A stretch of DNA of 64,000 nucleotides, from positions 132,893,205 through 132,957,204 of the forward strand of contig CM063502.1 of assembly GCA_032207245.1 (NCBI GenBank). The letters are read 5' to 3'. The translations under genes and the position numbers were made by a program. A model generated the notes under the pieces. That model made no database searches. It saw only the letters and a list, made by a program, of their open reading frames with translations, and was not told the DNA's origin. Of the stretch, positions 21,902 through 35,310 are shown one piece after another (within the stretch, counting starts at the first letter, position 1; each line of letters starts with the position of its first letter). The DNA comes from Pardosa pseudoannulata (taxonomy: Eukaryota; Arthropoda; Arachnida; Araneae; Lycosidae).

Positions 21902-23860
21902 ATAATTAAATTGTATACATGCATAATTGAATTTATTCCTTTACTGTGTTCTTATATGGAACTTGATTAAAATTGTGATAATCCTAACTTATTTCATTCA
22001 ATATAAAGTTTTGTTATAAAATTGTGAATCTTTTCTTTTCAGTTGATTTCCTTGTTAGTATTATGCTTTTTTCATTTTTTTAAAAGTAATTTTTTCCTTC
22101 ATTTACAAACCATTTCTGTATTTAAAAAAAAAAAGTACTAATTTATATAAATTTTTAAAGTTTGTTTAAGGTATTGCCTATAATAATTTAAAATGTTTTC
22201 AGATACTTTTAAGTATATTTTAGTCTTACGAAGCCAAACACAATATTTGAAGGGAATATTTTTTAAATTTTCAAGAATACTTATACACATATTTTTATAC
22301 AAGGAAAAAAAATATTAGTAGTAATTTTTGTTTTGTGCATGTAATTTAGATGTTATGATTTATTCTGACATGAACTTTGTCTGGTTATGTTTTTTAATAT
22401 TTAACCTAAGTTTAGAATAATTTTTTCATCTTTTATTGGTGAAATTCAGTACTACCTGAGTTTTAATAACTGTGCTTAAATTTTGATATTAGAAACAGTA
22501 AAATATGGAGTCAACTTATACTGGTTCAAAAAAAATTGTGGAGATACTCCAGGAAGGTGTCTAAAATGTTAGTATAAATTATCAGTGGATTATCCATATG
22601 AATTGTATATACTTGTTTTGTTTTATAATTAAAAAGATGGTGTATGATAATTGCTGTTTACATACATAATTATTTGAAATTTAAATTTTGAAGACTTTAG
22701 CAGCTATAATTTAATCTTCTGTTGAAATTTCAAAATTGTCTGAAGTCTTGCTTGACAGTGATGTCTCACAAAATGTAAGAAATTTATGCATGCATATGTT
22801 GTGACCACTGATTGTGAAGTTTTATTTGTTTTCTAGTGTGTGGAGGGAAAGGGTATTGTGTTATTAATGTAAAATGTGTTAAAAAAATTGTTTTTGCCTA
22901 TTCACATACTGGTGTGCAAAAATGGATGAGGTTATTATTCTAATGTAATGGAAATTGTTCCAAACTGACAAAAGTACTTTCTGATCTAGTAACATAAGTG
23001 TGGGAAAAAAATAAACAAAACTTCTTTGGAAATAAGTCCAAAGGATAAAAAGAACTTTAGTGAAAATGTAGCACATCCTTAGACAGAACATGAAATGTCC
23101 TTGAGATTGGCCAGGAAAAGCCATCCATTGGAGATCATCCTTGACCATTATGCATGATTTATATGATCTTTGTGTATGTTGAGTTTAAGGTTGTTTTATG
23201 AGCTTGTTGAGGCATCTTTGTCCTATCATCTTGCCATTATAGCATTAGTCATAGCTTTAAAGTAGTGACTGGTGTTGTGCTGTCAAGCATTTCCCTTGAG
23301 TGTTCCATTTTTACTGACTGTATTTAAGTTTAGTGACCATGTTGTCAATATATATTAAATATCTTCACTCTTCAACAGCTTTGTTACAGGCACTTTAAAA
23401 TTAGGTTTGTTCCTGTAAATGGACTTTTCACCTATTTTTGTTATTCTATGCTGAATTTGATGATGTCTCAGCTGTGATAGTGATAGCTGTTAAAACTAAA
23501 TTGGCTTTCATCTGAAATAGCATTTAAGTCCACTGCAAGTATGTCTTGGTATCACAGAAACTGTCTCTTTGATGACCTGATGTTGATAACATTTGCATCA
23601 TTGGTTATGCAAATACACCATATTCATAGACCCTCCTGGACATGGTAACATGGATATTATGTTCCTGTGTTCTGTTGCATGTATATGGTGAAACTCTTAA
23701 TATCTATCTTTATGACATCAAAACTATATCCCAGTTATATGTTGTTGCAGTTGCTTGAGAATGATGGCTAAATCATTGGGTATTTGTTCTTGTAATTTGA
23801 AATGCTCTTTTAATATGGAACACAATATGAGCGATCTTAAACTCCTGGGCCCCATTAATC

Positions 23861-23905
<45 letters not shown>

Positions 23906-24559
23906 TGAAATAGCAACTTAATAATGATCACACCAAAACAATATAATGATTCAAAAGGATATGATGCAAAAGATTTCTTAGAAAGGGCAAGTATACACTG
24001 CTAGCATATTTCATACCCTTCTCACATTCCCACTGTAATGTTAAGATTTTCTAAATTGTTTTAAAATTAGTTCTGCCTATTTGCTACTGATGAACTAAAA
24101 AAGTCATTTATTCTATAAAAAGGGTTGAAAAAAATTCCAGATGTATGTATATTTATAATTTTACTGAGAAGATGGCATACATAATTTTTCATTAATTTAA
24201 ATAAATTCTAGGTAATTTTAACAAGAAAAAAATTACATATATGTAATAAGGTATAATATATTGATTTTGATTTTGTATGTATTTGATTTTGTATGCAAGT
24301 TCTTCCTTGAATGAAATTATGTTTGGCATTTATAGTTTGTCAAAATCGCCAAACTATTCCAAGGTATTTGCACTAATATATAAGTATACTGTCCTACTAA
24401 TGTTATAATTAAAAAAACATAACAAATTATTCATTGAATACTTTGTTTAGGTATGATACAACTATATTTAATTAAATTACATAGCAATATCTGAATATTT
24501 TCAAACCAGAAGTAAATAGAGAATACAAAAATGAAAGAGAATTATTAATTTTTAGTACT
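21902..24559. other. MED26 3' UTR and intergenic sequence
   Basis: The start is presumably 3' UTR. Candidate poly(A) signals are ATTAAA (21966), AATATA (about 22000) and AATAAA (23010-23015). The rest is AT-rich without a supported gene and contains the (TA)n tract at 23864-23903. Confidence 0.45.
23864..23903. repeat. (TA)n microsatellite
   Basis: About 40 bp of uninterrupted alternating A and T. Confidence 0.95.
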
Positions 24560-25200
24560 GACAGTACCGGGTGACCGAGCTCCGCTCGGAGAAAACAGGT
24601 ATCGAAGCTAACTCGAAGATTTAAATTTTCAATTGTGATTTATCAAAACAATACATGCCATAAGAAAATTTGAGAAACCATTAGTGAAAAGATAACCGGT
24701 TAAAGTGCATCATTGTAAACTATTCTAAACAAAGTTGTTTGGAAAGGGAACTATTCTATACAAAGGTAAAGTTTGAAAAGTCATAGAAAATAAAATGTAA
24801 TTGATAACAAAAAATTACACAATTAAAGAAATGGTACAAAGTGAGCAGTGTAAAGATTGAAGTGTGTTGAATAGAGAAGCATTCTGACAATGACGGTATC
24901 TTCTAGTTGTTCATTTGCGGGCATAATTGAGTTGATCGCTTGTTGTTCCAAAATTCCGGCTCCTTGAAGAATTTCATGTAGAGGTGCATTCTGCATGTTG
25001 AAAATGTAGCTTGAAATCTGATGAATGTTGAAATGTCGAACTTTGTTGACCGACACACTGGCACGTCAGAGTGGCACCTCCTGGTATGCCGACGACGCAC
25101 TAACGCGGCGACGGACTTTGATAAGTTATATGCTCTGTGTTTAGTATGGCTTTGGAAATTGAACGGCGAGGTTGTTTCGGCACGTTAGTGAAGCATTATT
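24560..25200 (-). mobile_element. Helitron-like fragment (tentative)
   Basis: This segment stands out by its CpG content. At its left edge lies a perfect hairpin, CCGAGC-TCC-GCTCGG (24575-24589). Read on the minus strand it is followed by TCACCCGGTACTGT, which resembles the hairpin-then-short-tail 3' end of Helitrons, although the final bases are not a clean CTRR. The minus-strand frames at 24823-25056 and 24903-25100 overlap each other and have no domain I recognise. The other end was not located. A different class of transposon is possible. Confidence 0.3.
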
Positions 25201-25364
25201 TTTTAATTTTTTGTGGTTGGTTTTCAAAATTTTTGTTTGCATTATTTTTTATTTTACTATATCGTTTATGTGTTATATATACTTTGCTACATTAATTTAA
25301 TATTTAGAGTTGATAGAAAATAAAAATGGAAACCGATATTAAGGAATAAAGACAAATCAATAAA

Positions 25365-25625
25365 GACTTTTATTATTATTATTATTAATTCGTCAGAACT
25401 ACAGCCAATCGATTCCTCGAGGTCGAAAACCCCCGGGTACCAATTTTCACTTGGTTTGGACGCATGAGAAAAAAGTTTGCCCGCACCGGGGATCGAACCC
25501 GGCCCTATCTGTAGCGCCGAACTACGTGACCTTAGTGCGTCAAAACCGATGCCAATCGATTCCTCGTGACCCAAAACCCCAGATCCCCAAGTTTACTACA
25601 GTTTATTAATTCTGGGGGGATTTTC
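25365..25625 (-). repeat. second tRNA-derived SINE family, with (AAT)n tail
   Basis: Read on the minus strand, box B GGGTTCGATCCCC (25488-25500) is perfect, preceded by a tRNA-like head and followed by a body ending in repeated AAT (25371-25388). The motif CGAGGAATCGATTGG occurs at both sides of the body. The family differs from S1 because head, body and tail are unrelated. CpG is retained, which suggests a younger insertion than its surroundings. Confidence 0.7.
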
Positions 25626-26229
25626 GACTTGACAACCATTCCTCGTATTATAGTATAGGATATATTACTAACCATAGCAGTTTTATGCTTAGAACTACAC
25701 TTTATCTATTATACTGAATAAAAAACTGGTAGCATGTAAAATCAAACTCAAATGTTTAATTTACTGATGTTAATTTAAATTAACATTTCCAGGTGGAAAA
25801 GAATCATTCTCTGCACATTGGGATGAATAACAATATCTGCCAACTTTAAGCATGTCAAAGTATAATAAAACTTTGTATAACTGATGTAATTCAATATCCT
25901 TTTTGCTGACACAAAAATAGTTTAGATTTCACTGATATGAAATCTATTCGAACAACTATTGATGTAGAAATATAGCATTGTTATTATTCCCAATGTGACA
26001 TTTACACAATCATGAATAAAGAATAAATATATTTCATGCTTCTCATTTTTATAATTTGACAAGTTTAAAAAAAAGGCACACGTTCTTACCTTTAACTATT
26101 ATCTTTAATAATTTTTGTTTATAAAATACTTTCTAAGCTCTCAAAACAATGCTATGAGTTAACCTAAACTCTGAAACCATACTAGTCACAATTTCTTTAC
26201 TTTCTTAATGCTTTGACCATAGGTTAAGT

Positions 26230-27171
26230 CAGGGGTCGGCAACCTGTTTGTCCTTAAGGGTGCAATACTAAATTTGAAAATCACCAAGGGCGCATATTTT
26301 ATAGATAATCGACAGGTATAAATAGGCATTAAAAATACAGATTTTTTATAACTTTATTTTGTTGGTGGCATATATAATGATACATATAATTCAGTGTGAA
26401 ACTTGGGTGTCCATGTTTTCAGCTCATTTCTTATAATTGGGGATTGCAACGTGTTTATAGCTGAAACTATTTCTTTTTTATTTTTAAATTCTTCAAAAAG
26501 GGAATCAGCAGCTTCTAACATGGCTTCTTTCACTATTTCTCTATCTGTAAATGTTCTTTTATTCTTAGCTAGCAAATGCGATATTTTATATGACGAGATC
26601 GTTGCTGTTTTATGTTATTGCAGTGGTTTAGTAAAAAAACTTTGCTGGTTAGTTATTGAAGATATTAAAGAAATAATTTTTTTCCTTCTAATTTCAGAGT
26701 TCTTTGGATAGTCACTATCAAAATTCGTCTGAACGGTCTTAAAATGTTGTTCAATATTACTTTTCTTGGGAATCGCAACACTATTATTACACAACAAACA
26801 AATACACTTCTCTTTGTAATCAATGAAACAATATAGATGTTCCCATTCATCGTTAAAATAATATGTTCTTTTTCTTTTATATTTATCCATGAAGGGTTTT
26901 GAAAGAAAAGAATTATTTCGGATTACTTGGTAGTTTTAAATGCATGGTCTATTCGAAATACGATCACACACTAACAAAAAATATGTGTGTTATTAGATAC
27001 GCTCAAGGTTAGCAAACTGCTAATCTATGCACAATCCTAAACTCAACTGACTACTTGCTGTATATCGCCGTTTGACAAGAGTAAGTAAATCATTCTGGCT
27101 ATCATACATTTACATTAGTCCAGCAAGGGCGCATTAAAAATCAATAGAGGGTGCCGCGTTGCCTACCCCTG
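26230..27171 (-). mobile_element. internally deleted hAT element with 8-bp target duplication
   Basis: The ends are CAGGGGTCGGCAACCTG at the left and, on the opposite strand at the right, CAGGGGTAGGCAACGCG. They are flanked by an 8-bp direct repeat GGTTAAGT (26222-26229 and 27172-27179), the duplication length diagnostic of hAT transposons. At 942 bp it holds only the N-terminal part of a transposase on the minus strand, so the catalytic part has been lost. Confidence 0.9.
26354..26890 (-). pseudogene. truncated hAT transposase N-terminus (GTF2IRD2/ZBED-like)
   Basis: The minus-strand frame starts MDKYKRKRTYYFNDEWEHLY. It has a zinc-finger-like CIDYKEKCICLLC region with a downstream His, and continues in the same frame past one stop (TAA at about 26615-26617) into SSYKISHLLAKNKRTFTDRE and KEAMLEAADSLFEEFKN. 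The block combining isHLlAKnkrpFTDgE with vKEam is characteristic of hAT transposases related to vertebrate GTF2IRD2 and ZBED domesticates (established family resemblance, recalled not searched). After about SAINTLQSP the similarity ends, consistent with an internal deletion. It is non-functional. Confidence 0.8.
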
Positions 27172-27179
27172 GGTTAAGT

Positions 27180-29949
27180 CATATAGATGTTATATATATG
27201 GTTATCTGTAAGATATATACCAATGATGCTACATCTCAGCATTGTTTAAATTGATGTAAACTTTAATAGCTTTTAAAGAAGTGCTGAGAGTACACCTCCC
27301 AAGCATGCACCTTCAAACTCAATCAGATATCATTCTGCATATATAGATATGGATGCTCTCTTGTACTAGACTCCAGACTGTCTTAGATTAGTTTCAGGTC
27401 TTTGTCTCCTCATTTTGCTGATATGGACAAAGCTGAAAAATTTGAATGGTTTTTTCACACCAGTGTGTATGTAGGTGCCATATGATTTTAAGTTTGTAGA
27501 AAAAAAAATATTTTTCAAAAACTAGATTTTGTATGCATGAAATCCAGAGATATTAAATATAAATTTTTATTTCCAAGGTTTTCTAGTCAACCATAACTTG
27601 TAAGTTGTTAAAATGTGACTTAATTCTTTACCTGTGAAGGTTCAGTACATTAATAATCAGGATATTACATATAATGCTTACAATTTAAAAATGCTGTTAA
27701 GTTTAGTAACTTCTGCTGTGGCTCCCACAGATGGATTTTCTAGTTCAATAACTACATGAAGTGGTTAAATTTAATACTGTGCTATTGTACTCCTATGTCA
27801 TTTAGAATTACCTCAATTTAACCTTGTTCACAGTTTTAAAGTATTAATTTGCCTATTTGTTTATGTATTGTTGCACTGAGAGTTAAGTCAAATTTATTTA
27901 CTACTGGTTTATTTTAATCTCTAGAATTATTATTAAAACTTGAACATGCTTAAAGTTACCAAGAGGTTATGGATTTTCATATTTCAGAGTAGATGTTTAA
28001 AAAAGCTATTTTGTTTTTGTTGATTATGTTGAAATGTTTATTTTATTTTTTTTTACTACATTTAATTGAGATGTTTAAGATTTTATTACAGTCACCTTAG
28101 GTAGCTTCTGTAGGACAGTTTTATGACTTTTCACTTAGGATTGAAGTTAATCTTGTACGATAGTAATGCTACAGATCATCTAGTTATCATTTTTAAATTG
28201 TGTATTGTGTAACTGAAAAAAAAAATCTTGGTTATGGCATTCAAATTGTCTGTACTTTGTTCTACTCATGCCCCCCTCCCTCTTTAAAAGTAGTAGGAAA
28301 AAAAATTTGCCAGTGAAACATTCTTAATTTTTCTTTCACTTCCTTGTTATAATGAAATTTATTTTGTTTGCTTTCATTCTAGTTCTTCCAAAACTTTGAT
28401 TTGTAAAGTATAATTTCTAGGCACTGAAACTGCTCAAGCTGATAGCAAATTGGACCACTTAAAATGTACTACCTTGCATTCAATTGCATATAATTTTTCT
28501 TAGTAATTAAAATTTAATTATTTTTCTCAGTAACTATTTAGTAGTTACTGTACATATTCCTGGTTTATCAGGAGTTGAGATTTGTAACACATATCAACAT
28601 GTAATTAAGTTCAAATTTAATAATTTTATAATTTTTTGTAATACTGTTAAATACAAATTATAATTTTTTTGCACCATTTTGTTTTCACCAAGCAATATAT
28701 TTTCATGCATTGCTCTTTGATATTCACTAGAAATTTTTCTATCAAATTTTATTAGTTTAAAATTTGGTAGTTTTTCTAATTGATTGAAATATCAGGTACA
28801 AAAGAGTGGTTTTCTTTTAAGTGCTTTCTCTGTATATCATATGACATACACTATTTAAATATGTATATAAAATGTTTTAAAAGTGAGTGTTAGTTTATTC
28901 ATGTCTATCACAGTAATTCCAGTGCAAACTCTTTAAACTACACCATCTGTTCATAAAATTAAAAAGGAAATGGTATCTTAAGTTGCATTCAGTTTATTAT
29001 CTGCATGTTCCTGGAGAAAGGGGGGAGGGAAATTTTCTATATATTGTATGAGCAACTGTTAGATATGAAGGTACCTACTAGTTCCAAAAGGGTGTAATCC
29101 AAAGGACAAATGCTTAACACAAGAAAACAGGCCACTGATTGAAGAATGAAGATGGTGCAAATGAAGGACAGCAGAGAAACAAAATTGCTTCATAACATCC
29201 CAGGTAACAATGCAAAAATAAATAAATAAAAAGCAAACAATCTAGCAAAAATAAAAATTACAACTATATGAATGACTCATCTCTATTTTACATAATGAAA
29301 TACATTATTTTAAATGTTAGAACAAGCAAAAATTAGATCAAAGTAAAAATCATAACCTCAGGAATAAAAAAATATTTGTCTCTGTTTAATATACCTCATT
29401 TCATGTTAACCAGTTAACCGTGTTTGATATATATACACATCAATTGAAACTTTCATTATGGTGCTGTTCATATGTATATTGTACATGTAAAACATTTCTT
29501 TAAATCCATTTGCCATTTGATATTAAAAACTGGATTTCAATATGTAATACGAATGTCACTTGGTAGTATGTTTTCTTTATAATCTCCTCATCTCTGGTGT
29601 ATCACACATGGTACAGATATCAAGGTTTTCTTTATATTTTGGGACTGAGGGGAATAAATAAATTCAGTTTGGTACTGTAATCTACTAATAATTTTTTTAA
29701 AGTAAAGTTATTTATCTTTTCAAAAGTGTTGTCAAAACCTCATTAAAATAGATGATTTAGATTTTGAGGAACAGAAAAGTCCACTTATGTGGACCTTATT
29801 AGGCTCAATGGTATTAACTTATTCCTATAGTTTTTTGTTTTTTTTTTTAATAATAACAGGTTAAATATTTTCAGGTATAAAAGTTATATCTGCAATGATA
29901 TTGCTTTTTATAAAATGAGTTTATTATATTTCTCATACTTTTCTGATGC
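27180..29949. other. non-coding AT-rich stretch
   Basis: No gene or clear repeat was recognised. CpG is very sparse. A C-rich spot lies near 28270 and a G-rich one near 29020. Confidence 0.5.
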
Positions 29950-30270
29950 TTAACCTGTGAAGTGCCACTTCATGTGGTACCTTGTTTTAAAAAATCCACA
30001 TTTAAGGTTTTTCTTCAAATTTTCCTGTTTATGTTTAATTTTGGGTAGTTTTTACATTTTCAATAATACCCTTTACAACAATGAATTTTTTTCATTTAAT
30101 AAAAATATCTTATTTACTGTACTTTTGATTTTTTCTTCTTTCAAAATGTATTATGCAGCCTTTTGCCACATTTGACATGTGTACACATTTATTTTTCATA
30201 AAAATTATATATTACATGAGAATTATATATTACTGAATTTGCATGAGGAATTCAGCAGTTAACTGGTTAA
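29950..30270. mobile_element. TTAA-flanked MITE-like element (tentative)
   Basis: The left edge is TTAACCTGTGAAGTGCCAC. The right edge read in reverse is TTAACCAGTTAACTGCTG. TTAA on both sides and TTAACC ends fit a piggyBac-type non-autonomous element, but the inverted-repeat match is short. Confidence 0.4.
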
Positions 30271-33200
30271 AAATGAAAAATCATATTTTTAAAAATTTCG
30301 TTACTCTAAAGGTAGCACATGCTTCATTTAATTACCATTGTAGGATACATCTTCAATATCATTTGAATGACCTAGGCATATCTTGGGGGGGGGTCCTTTA
30401 AATAGTTTGCCATTCAACATCATGAGACTTCTAATTTTTTTTTTTAACAATCACAAATATAGAGTACCACTAATCATAGGAATTTAAAGGGTAACTACCA
30501 AATTCCCAATAAAAGAAAAAAAAAATTTTAACACAAACTTAATTTTCATTCTATCCTGAATTTGAAAATTCTAAATATTATTGATTGGTTGTTTGCTTGT
30601 TTGACCAACACTTGTGAAATCCTGTTACTATCTTGTATTTTCATTGAATTCAGGCATATTTTAAATTTAAAAATACTTGATAATATAATTATCAAATTTG
30701 TTGCCTTGAAATATTTAAGATATATGCATAAATTGTGAAAAATCCATTTAAAATATGCTTTTACAATTTTATTGTAAAAAGTTTTGTGTCCACATTGAAA
30801 TAATTGATTTCAGATTATTTTATTGCAGGCTTTGTAAAATAAATCTTAATACTGAATGTCAAAACTATTTTAGGATTAAGTACAAGTTCTCAGAGACTTT
30901 AAAAATTATTAATTGGAAATCCAGAACCAAAGATAGGGCTTTCAGAAGTAGTACAAATTCTAACATATATCACTGTGTATGTGAAAAAGTTTAAAACTGC
31001 ATAGTTACAAAGTTCTATATCATACTGCTCATACCAGTAACTTACTTTATTATCATTTTAAGTGCAGAAAATAATTGGTGAATATAATGAAATATGTAAA
31101 TACCAATGAGGTTACTTTCAACAAAGCAGTTTTTCTCTTGCAATATCATACATGCAACTTTAAATGCAACTCTTAAGTGAGTTATAAAGAACTATAAGAT
31201 TCAACTTATCAGTACTATCATAAAGTGGCAAATTTTTTTTTGCTGACAGATTGATCTTTGTTCATTATTTTTATATTTATCATTTCAAAGAATTTATTAT
31301 CCATGCATCTGGAATGACTGTGAAATGGACCATTTTTTTTTTTAATTAAATCTATTATAGTTAGTTGAACATTTAACCCCTTTGGAATGGCTGTATCATA
31401 TGTGTATCAGCACTTAATGCCATATTTTTACTTATCTTCTTACTTGGTGGTATGCTGTTACAGTGGTATAGTAGATCAATGTTATAAGTAGTAATGCACC
31501 ACCTGGCTGCTGATGACATTTGGGACTGATGTATATATGACACTCTCCTCTTTAAAAGGTTTTTTTGTTCAGCATAATGATATAAACTGGTTTATATTTC
31601 ATAGGGATTTTGAAGGTTCAAACTGTATGTCATCGAGTGGAGATTTCAAAACACAAGTGTCATTGCTATTGATGAAGGCTTTTATCTATCATTCATCAAT
31701 ACTAATCCCTTGCAGTTTGGAAAAGTCTGTCTTAGACAGCATTTTGCCTTAATGCTATCATATCAATTCCTTTGATATCAAAATTGTGTGAGGATATTGA
31801 TAAGAAAGATTGCCCTCATCAGTAGTATGTCTGTCAAAAATTTTGTTTTGTCATTTTCTTCCTCCAGCATTAAAAAAAAAAAAAAATTATAAATGAGGTA
31901 TTTGATTACTACCTTCATCATATTCAAGAACTTTTTGCTAGAGAAATCAAGATTTTGCTGTATAATATGTTATTCGTATATAATACTTTGCATTTGTTGG
32001 ATGGATTACTTGGAATTCTTTAAAAATTTGCTCCTTTTTTCCTGTTATGCTTCAGTCTTTTACAAAATGGGAATTTGGATTTTACTTTATCATTTACCAT
32101 TCATACCATTTTAACTAAATGATATAATTTGGAAACATTTAAAAAAAAAATTGAGTGTGTGTGTACGTTTATACATGTTTTTTATTTCTAAACTGTATAA
32201 GTTTGTATATTAGTGTATAAATATGTACATAATAATTTTGAGAGTTTTAAAACACATCGATTTGGACTCTGTTGTGATCAGATTATGATTATATTGTAAT
32301 TTATTGCAGTCAAGAAGGTAGTTATACTTCCATGATTTTGTTGAATAAATTTATGCATTCAGAAGCTTAACTTCATTTGAATGATATAATTTTATGAAAA
32401 AGAATTTCACTTTCATGTTATCTTTAAAACTAATATAAATTTGTAGCACCCATATTGTTTATTTTCCTATCAAAGGTAAAAAAGTTATGTCCTCTGATTG
32501 CTGTAGAGGTCTAAATTTCCCATTAGAATCAAGTTATTCACTTGCATTGTTGCTTGTGTTCAGAAAGTTAGCCAAAGTGCTTGCATTAAATCTAAATTTA
32601 TCTTTTATGTATAGCAGTAGCATTTGATGTGAAGATCCTTCACTGTTGTGTACATGAGCATCAAAGCTGAAAATGAAAATTGGGTACACTCTTAACAATA
32701 AGATAAACTGTGACTAAAATGTATAATGAATTTTTCAAAAACTATTCTTGTCTTTTAATTTCAGTCACTTTATTAGGAAATTTCACCTTCCCTGCCCCCT
32801 CTTTCTGAATAATTGCATTGAATTACATGAAGTTTTGGTAGGTTACAGCTTCAAATATTTATCATGTATTTATTAAATTTTCAATTATAATTAATCATAG
32901 TGATAGGATAAGAAACAGTGTTAAATATGTAGATATGAAGTTATATAAAAAATTAATATAACATATCTGCATAAATTAAATTTTATTGTATAAATCTTGA
33001 ACACACAAAACAGCTTTGGCAGACTATTTTGTTAATCTGTTATATAAAACTTCAATTTTTTTCTGTATCATGCTGAAATTTTTCACTTTCCCCTCTAATA
33101 TAACTAGCTTCTAAATTCTGATTACATGCAATGCAGTTTTATTTAGGAAATATTTAGGCAAGTAAATCATTGCCTCTTGTATAACTAGATTATTGAACAG

Positions 33201-34159
33201 TGTCATTTTGACAATATGACAAAATGTATGATTATACTATTAGCTTATTCAAACTCATTTGATAATCAGGTACTTATATTGCTTGATTGGTATTAACAGG
33301 GCCAGTTCTAGATGTTTGACTGCTTGTAATGATTTGGCTGCCTCTAACCTATAAATAAATCCTGTGTATGTGTATATAATAATGCAAAAATATACCACTA
33401 TTCAAACCTCAGTTATCTGTAAGTGCATTTAAATTTGTTAAAAATATTTTAGTGATCATTAGTAAAATTCAATAAATTAAAGTATTTGAAAGAAAAATAG
33501 GCATTATAAAAAAAAAAAAAAAAACATTATTTTTTTAATGATATGAACAAAAGTATTATTGTCAGTGGAATAAAGAACACTAGTAGATTTTTTCTGCTTC
33601 CTTATTTTAGCTACCAATACATGGTACATATAGAATAAGCCCTGGTATCAATTTGATTGAGCTGGAATTTGAGTTTTATTTAAAAAAATTTTTCTTGTTG
33701 AGTAATGGTAAAATTAAATTAATGATTAATCATTTCTGTTGATATGTAAATGTGCATGGTTGGTTAATTGGTTTTGAGCTTTAGTGTTAATTTTGCAGCA
33801 TCATGGCTAATTAGGCTAGAACCAACTTGTTTATATATGTATATTTAAATATGAAATGAGCATATGATTCAGTCTTGAATTACTTAGAGTTTAAAAGCAA
33901 AATCTGTTTTATTAATTCCCATTGTAGAAGCTTTCCATACTGACTCCTCTTTTCTTCTCTTGTTTTATCTGCTGTTTTTGTACATTTTATTCTAGATGCT
34001 CCTTTCACTTCCAGAATGAATATAGGCCTACTCTTGACTGTATGCATAAAAATATCACGTAAAAGCAAGAACAAATTTTACAATATAATGCAGATTTGAG
34101 TATTTCTCTTGTGATCTGCCAAATTATGAAAAACAGCCAACTTCATGGGTAATAGCTAG
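30271..34159. other. non-coding AT-rich stretch
   Basis: No supported gene. Frames of 60-80 codons here have no domain or splice context. TTAACCCCTTTGGAATGG at about 31374 looks like one end of another TTAA MITE; its partner end was not found. Confidence 0.45.
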
Positions 34160-34700
34160 GTTTCCAACATTCTAGTAATAGCTCTGGCAGGTGTTTTTAA
34201 GAAGTTTAACTCCCTAACCATTTTAATATGATGATTTCTAACTTTTTTTATGCTCAGATGGAAAAGATGTTGAGTACTGAAGTTTAATTTTTATTCCTCT
34301 TGAAATTGAGTATCCAGTGAAGTTGGATTTATCAAAGACATCTAGATAAATTTGTTTTTAGTAAGCTGTTAACAACAACCATGATATAAAACTGTCTATT
34401 GTTATTTTATTCATAGACTATTCTGATGTTTTTGGCATTCTAGTGTTAAAAGCTCTGACAATGTTTTGGGAAAGTTAATATCCCCAATCATTATCTTTCT
34501 AGTCTTATGATTTTTACTTTTATATTTTATTTCTCAGCACAAGTCACAAAAATATTAAGTACTGGACTCTTAATTTTATTTTGAAAATAAATGTCCTATG
34601 AAATTGGGTTTAACAAAGCCATTGTGAAAATTTGGCCATTGTTAATTTTATTGTGTTTGAAATTTCTGTAAAGTTGGATTTAGCAAAGTCACTGTAAAAG
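34160..34700 (+). repeat. diverged tandem duplication, unit about 270 bp
   Basis: The order of blocks is repeated. CATTCTAGTAATAGCTCTGGCA (34168) matches CATTCTAGTGTTAAAAGCTCTGACA (34437). TGTTGAGTACTGAAG matches TATTAAGTACTGGAC. AAGTTGGATTTATCAAAG (34321) matches AAATTGGGTTTAACAAAG (34594), with a further AAGTTGGATTTAGCAAAG at 34672. It is non-coding. Confidence 0.65.
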
Positions 34701-35110
34701 TTTGGTGTTTAGTGTACTTTACCAATCATCAAGACAGTGTATATTAAACTATATCACTTCTAAAATTTCTTTGGGACATTAAAGTTTAAAACAAGAAACA
34801 ATTAGGAAAAAAACTTTAAATCATTTAACTTAGCTTTAACCAATAAAAAGATGCATTGCCTTATTGCATATTCTTATGATTTTAAAATTGTTTATGTTCA
34901 TGATTTCTTTGCAAGTCATGAACTTAAAGATACTATTTGGCTTTATTTCAAGGTATGCTCTTAATAATGTTTGTCTTGTTAATCAGAAAAGAAATAATGT
35001 GTGTGATAAATGTGGTAGAAATCAATGCTAATTTAAGTGCTAAGTATTAAATCATTCAATTTAATTATTTTCTTGAATGTTGTTAAATGTTTAATAAAGT
35101 TACCATGTAT

Positions 35111-35310
35111 TTAACCTTCTGACTGTCAAGGGCTTAGAGTGTATAAGTCGTCTATTCAGTTGATTTGGACTCACTGACTTCAAGTAGCAAATTGATCATA
35201 GGATTGTTGCAATTGATAATCATAGTTTACAAGCTCTATGTGTATGTTTTTATCAGCAGAAACAACATCGAATAAGTCTATCTATATTAGTTCTTCAGTC
35301 AGAGGGTTAA
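35111..35310. mobile_element. 200-bp MITE with TTAA ends
   Basis: The left end is TTAACCTTCTGACTGTCAAG; the right end read in reverse is TTAACCCTCTGACTGAAGAA. The terminal inverted repeat is about 15 bp with one mismatch, and TTAA flanks both ends, matching piggyBac-type MITEs. It has no coding capacity. Confidence 0.75.

Noticed and set aside
24823..25100. two overlapping minus-strand frames as transposon proteins
   Set aside because: They overlap in different frames, are short, and have no motif I could assign. I recorded only the surrounding segment as a tentative mobile element.
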